DNA from: Aspidapion aeneum
Taxonomy: Eukaryota > Arthropoda > Insecta > Coleoptera > Brentidae
Direction of reading: 5' to 3'
Assembly (NCBI GenBank): GCA_963576565.1
Contig: OY755044.1
Coordinates: 38,833,235-38,897,234 of the forward strand
DNA: 64,000 bases
Position 1 is the stretch's first letter; every line of letters begins with the position of its first letter. The notes below the pieces were generated by a model. The model worked only from the letters and a program-made list of their open reading frames with translations, was not told the DNA's origin and did not search any database. Below are positions 59,989-64,000 of the stretch, in pieces. The translations under genes were made by a program, and so were the position numbers.

Positions 59989-60026
59989 TTCTCCACAAAA
60001 GCATTGGTTTGGTTGGTGGATTTAAC

Positions 60027-60430
60027 ACAGCGTATATTCTACACGGAGCTATCGCCTGAGGAGGACCCATTGAGGCCGAAACCGGTAGTGGATTGTTAGG
60101 ACATGTTGTATGTAAATAAGCATGATTCGTATCCTTGTGATCTAGGTTGGAGAAAGCAAAAACCACATAGTTTTTAAGTTCGAAACGAAAGCATTAATCT
60201 ATAAGGAGAAGGTATTTTCCCTCGGAATAGTTGGATCTATGGGTTTCACACAATTTATGCTCCACACTATTCGGAGCTATCGTCTGCATCCAGCTGAGGA
60301 AGGTCCAACAGGGTCTGCAGCTTCTCAGGACGTGTTGCAAACAAGGATGATTTGTATCCCTATGGTTGAAAAAAAATTAATGAAAAGTGAAAATGACATA
60401 GTTTTACAAGTTCCCAACAAAAGCATCAGC
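60027..60430 (+). repeat. Old tandem duplication of about 190 bp
   Basis: Two blocks share GGAGCTATCG(C/T)CTG, GAGGA, GGAC(A/G)TGTTG, ATGATT(C/T)GTATCC and a late ACATAGTTTT phrase in the same order. Noncoding. Confidence 0.5.
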
Positions 60431-60617
60431 ATCAGTATAAATTAAATACCCCTTTTATTGCTAGTAATAATTAGCAAAATATTTCTTAAAAACTAATTTT
60501 TAGAGATTTTGGTTTGGTATTTCTAGTATTTTTTCCTTGCAAATTATTAAAAAATACATTATCTAAAAAAGAATTTATTCTTTTACTTAAAGTTGCATTT
60601 ACAGGACTACTTAAAAT

Positions 60618-61220
60618 AAAAAATACTCTGCCAATATATGGGCCCGTAAGCTCACACTAGGTACTATAGTTATAGTGTACGTGTGAGCTAATATAACTAA
60701 AAACTGAAATATATTTTATTCAACTCCAGACTAAATTACCTTTTGTTTGATACCACACAAGCCATGTTTTGACTTAAACTCAAATTTTTGAAATCTACCC
60801 CCACCCTTACAAAAAAAAACAAAAACTAAAATGTATTTTGTTAAAGTCCGGACTCAATTACCTTTCGATTGATATCACACACGCCATATTTTCACTTAAA
60901 CTCTAATTTTTAAAATATACCCCCACCCTTTTTTTTAAATAAATTAAAATGTATTTTGTTTAACTGCAGACTCAATTACCTTTCGTTTAATATCACACAC
61001 GCCATATTTTCACATAAACTCTAATTTTTGAAATCTACCCCCACCCTTTTGTTTGGTTTGTGTTCGGTAGATTTTGTTCATTTTTAAATGGGACCATCCC
61101 GACCCAAGACCCAGCCTAGGTACCAAATTTCATTAAAATCGGCCAAGCGGTTTTTGAGTTATGCGCGTTGGTCGTTACAGACAGACAGACACACAGACAG
61201 ACAGACAGACAGACATACAT

Positions 61221-61254
<34 letters not shown>

Positions 61255-61421
61255 GGCGCAACAAAAAAGTTTCAAAATCATCTGAAACGCAAAGATATAT
61301 AAAAAATTTTGAAATCGGGACAACTTTTTTTTTCTCGAAAAAATTAGGATCACCATAGCTCACACTACTATAGTATAGTATATGTGTGAGCTAATACTAT
61401 AGTATAGTATATGTGTGAGCT
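60618..61421 (-). mobile_element. Terminal-hairpin repeat R3, copy b
   Basis: Inverted relative to 42344-43064, with the GACA tetranucleotide run at 61177-61253. The outer hairpin is doubled (61365-61421). Confidence 0.85.
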
Positions 61422-62107
61422 AAAAATAGTTTAAAATATTACTGGACTTGCAAATAACTTCAGGTATTTTAGATGATACAGAAGAGACATCAAAGTTACA
61501 GAAGGGACAAAAATTAAAAAGCACACAATTTATGGCATAAAACAAAATTACAAACTATTTTCCAAAAATAGTGTTACCGAAAAGGAGAAATCGTGTTACA
61601 GATGGGACAATTTCTTTACATTTTAGCATTTTTTCAGTTTTGTTCAAGGTTTCAATGGTTTTGTTTGGAAAAATATTGAATTTACTGCTTTAATTAAGTT
61701 ATACGTAAAATACTGCACGTTACAGAAAAGACAACATGATTTGTCTCAAATCTATAAATTTTTATCTTTCAAACCAAAAACGATTTATTATCACTAATTC
61801 AAAAACTTTTCGACATTTTTCGTCGCTGTCCTCTATAACCAACTTTTCTGTTTATACCAAAACTCCAAGTTGCCACGTGGAGTTAGTTTTCTTTGTAAAA
61901 AAATTGGCTGTTACCGCATAGGACAGATTTCTTGTGACAAGTTATTTTATTTTTTATTTAGTTTTTTAGTAATAAAATATAACAAAACCTATAATGTTTA
62001 CAAATCTAGAAACTTTTATATATATAAATATATATAAATATATATAAAAGGTAACTTGTAAAAACTTGACAAACCTTACCGCTGGGACATTTTCATGTTT
62101 CAATTTT

Positions 62108-62645
62108 AGCTCACACATATACTATACTATAGTAGTGTGAGCTATGGTGATCCTAATTTTTTCGAGAAAAAAAAAGTTGCTCCGATTTCAAAAATTTTTA
62201 TATATCTTTGCGTTTCAGATGATTTCGAAACTTTTTTGTTGCGCCGTCTGTCTGTCTGTCTGTCTGTCTGTATGTCTGTCTGTGTGTCTGTATGTCTGTC
62301 TGTAACGACCAACGCGCATAACTCAAAAACCGCCTGGCCGATTTTAATGAAATTTGGTACCTGGGCTGGGTCTTGGGTCGAGATGGTCCCATTTAAAAAT
62401 GAACAAAATCCACCGAACACAAACCAAATAAAATGGTGGGGATAGATTTCAAAAATTAGAGTTTATGTGAAAATATGGCGTGTGTGATATCAAACGAAAG
62501 GTAATTGAGTCTGGAGTTAAACAAAATACATTTTAATTTATTTAAAAAAAAAGGGTGGGGGTATATTTCAAAAATTAGAGTTTAAGTGAAAATATGGCGT
62601 GTGTGATATCAAACGAAAGGTAATTAAGTCCGGAGTTCAACAAAA
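62108..62645 (+). mobile_element. Terminal-hairpin repeat R3, copy c (truncated)
   Basis: Starts with the AGCTCACACATATACTA hairpin and runs to AGTTCAACAAAATACATTAC, where it is cut off before the right hairpin by the right arm of the inverted repeat. Confidence 0.85.
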
Positions 62646-62781
62646 TACATTACATACATGTTTTATGCCATAAATTGTGTGCTTTTTAATTTTTGTCCCT
62701 TCTGTAACTTTGATGTCTCTTCTGTATCATCTAAAATACCTGAAGTTATTTGCAAGTCCAGTAATATTTTAAACTATTTTT

Positions 62782-63554
62782 AGCTCACACATATACTATA
62801 CTATAGTATTAGCTCACACATATACTATACTATAGTAGTGTGAGCTATGGTGATCCTAATTTTTTCGAGAAAAAAAAAGTTGCTCTGATTTCAAAATTTT
62901 TTATATATCTTTGCGTTTCAGATGATTTCGAAACTTTTTTGTTGCGCCGTCTGTCTGTCTGTCTGTATGTCTGTCTGTGTGTCTGTATGTCTGTCTGTAA
63001 TGACCAACGCGCATAACTCAAAAACCGCCTGGCCGATTTTAATGAAATTTGGTACCTGGGCTGGGTCTTGGGTCGAGATGGTCCCATTTAAAAATGAACA
63101 AAATCCACCGAACACAAACCAAATAAAATGGTGGGGATAGATTTCAAAAAATAGAGTTTATGTGAAAATATGGCGTGTGTGATATCAAACGAAAGGTAAT
63201 TGAGTCTGGAGTTAAACAAAATACATTTTAATTTATTTAAAAAAAAAGGGTGGGGGTATATTTCAAAAATTAGAGTTTAAGTGAAAATATGGCGTGTGTG
63301 ATATCAAACGAAAGGTAATTAAGTCCGGAGTTCAACAAAATACATTTTAGTTTTTGTTTTTTTAAGGGTGGGGGTGGATTTCAAAAATTTGAGTTTAAGT
63401 CAAAACATGGCTTGTGTGGTATCAAACAAAAGGTAATTTAGTCTGGAGTTGAATAAAATATATTTGAGTTTTTAGTTATATTAGCTCACACGTAAACTAT
63501 AACTATAGTACCTAGTGTGAGCTTAGGGGCCCATATATTGGCAGAGTATTTTTT
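62782..63554 (+). mobile_element. Terminal-hairpin repeat R3, copy d
   Basis: Full length, with the left hairpin doubled (62782-62847) as in copy b and the right hairpin at about 63483-63524. Confidence 0.85.
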
Positions 63555-63657
63555 GTTGCTTTCTACTAATTAATTGGCGACTTTAAGTTATTTCAGACCT
63601 AATATGATTCAATAAATATTTTTTTTAGTTTGTGATGGCCAATGCATAAAATTTTAG

Positions 63658-63856
63658 GTTCCTTTGGAGGTTCTAAAAAACCTAAGCAACGACAAGCACT
63701 TGTACAAAATAGTGTTAGAAAACTATCCAAACTTGTTGTCCAGTTCGAGTCACTCAGACACAGGACCGGACCGATTAGCAGCAAATGCATCTTTAGTCAC
63801 AACTCGTGTACCTGTGTGTCTTTCTATGACCCTGAAACCTAAGCTGGATCAAACAG
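63658..63856 (+). CDS. Monocarboxylate transporter, coding exon 6 (gene continues outside)
   Basis: The acceptor is ATTTTAG/GTTCC and the donor AAACAG/GTAAAG (phase 0 in, phase 1 out). It encodes 66 residues of the central loop (VPLEVLKNLSNDKHLYKIVL ... SMTLKPKLDQT), Ser/Thr-rich with no membrane segment. An earlier AG at 63626 would run into a stop within a few codons, so 63658 is preferred. Helices 7-12 must lie beyond the window. Confidence 0.85.
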
Positions 63857-64000
63857 GTAAAGTCAGCAATGTTTTGCTTTAAAAACTAACAATTATTTAT
63901 TTTTTAGTAAACTAAAATTTTTCTTGAAGACTGTATTTTCATTTGAAGCCTAATATTGTTAAATTATCTGTAGTTTAGCCATTGAGTAAATAACCCATAT
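63857..64000. other. Start of intron 6
   Basis: Noncoding to the window edge. Confidence 0.6.

Larger units (their letters stand above)
60618..63554. repeat. Large inverted repeat, about 0.9-kb arms
   Basis: The left arm 60618-61543 and right arm 62659-63554 each contain an R3 copy plus the same 115-bp flank (TTTAAAATATTACTGGACTT ... ATTTATGGCATAAAACA). The spacer holds a third R3 copy (62108-62645) and AT-rich DNA, including TATATAAA repeats at 62017-62050. It lies in intron 5. Confidence 0.8.

Noticed and set aside
61088..61363. Arg-Gln-Thr-Asp and Cys-Leu-Ser-Val repeat frames, and similar ones at 62137-63140
   Set aside because: They come from the GACA/GTCT tetranucleotide run of the R3 repeats.
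42344..63554. The possibility that regularly repeated blocks in R3 or the arrays are a CRISPR array
   Set aside because: Units lack unique spacers of uniform length, and the genome is clearly an intron-bearing animal.

Overview
This is AT-rich, intron-rich, repeat-dense nuclear DNA of an insect. The evidence is a gypsy-group LTR retrovirus-like element with an envelope frame, several kinds of cut-and-paste transposon typical of insects, mariner and non-LTR fossils, and one spliced animal gene. The species cannot be named; a beetle or another insect with a large genome is plausible.

The only host gene I can support is the 5' half of a monocarboxylate transporter (SLC16/MCT family) gene on the + strand. 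Six coding exons lie at 38161-38394, 45473-45619, 47792-47939, 49517-49781, 59111-59276 and 63658-63856. They join in compatible phases (0,0,1,2,0,1) and encode transmembrane segments 1-6 and the start of the large central loop. The gene runs off the right edge. Its introns (about 7.1, 2.2, 1.6, 9.3 and 4.4 kb) are packed with transposons.

Left part. 1-about 6930 is a gypsy/errantivirus-like element on the - strand with env (cut by the window edge), pol, gag, leader, tRNA-Ser primer-binding site and 5' LTR. A 574-bp palindromic mariner-type MITE follows (6948-7521), then a 295-bp perfect TG microsatellite (9103-9397). Next come a TIR-bounded element (9693-11029), a degenerate tandem repeat (about 12990-13320), a piggyBac-like nonautonomous element (14657-16436), and a degenerate transposon with 4-bp duplications that looks Chapaev-like (16896-21754). 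That last element carries a hAT MITE and a Harbinger-like element nested inside it. Self-nested hAT MITEs, a mariner fossil and several palindromic elements fill 21.8-36 kb.

Right part, inside the transporter introns. There is a three-deep nest at 41407-43364 (Tigger/pogo, then hAT, then a terminal-hairpin repeat). A pair of about 600-bp elements carries 5-bp duplications, and a 1.2-kb noncoding element occurs as two near-identical copies. The most unusual object is a 5.86-kb foldback-like element at 51366-57222. It contains 10-bp satellite arrays and five inverted or direct modules carrying tRNA-like, Pol III-type boxes, and it is flanked by an exact 8-9 bp target duplication inside an older repeat. 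A pair of about 900-bp inverted arms lies at 60618-63554.

The host gene is one cooperating unit. The rest is mobile DNA in successive insertion layers whose relative ages can be read from the nesting. All calls come from reading the sequence; no database search was run.
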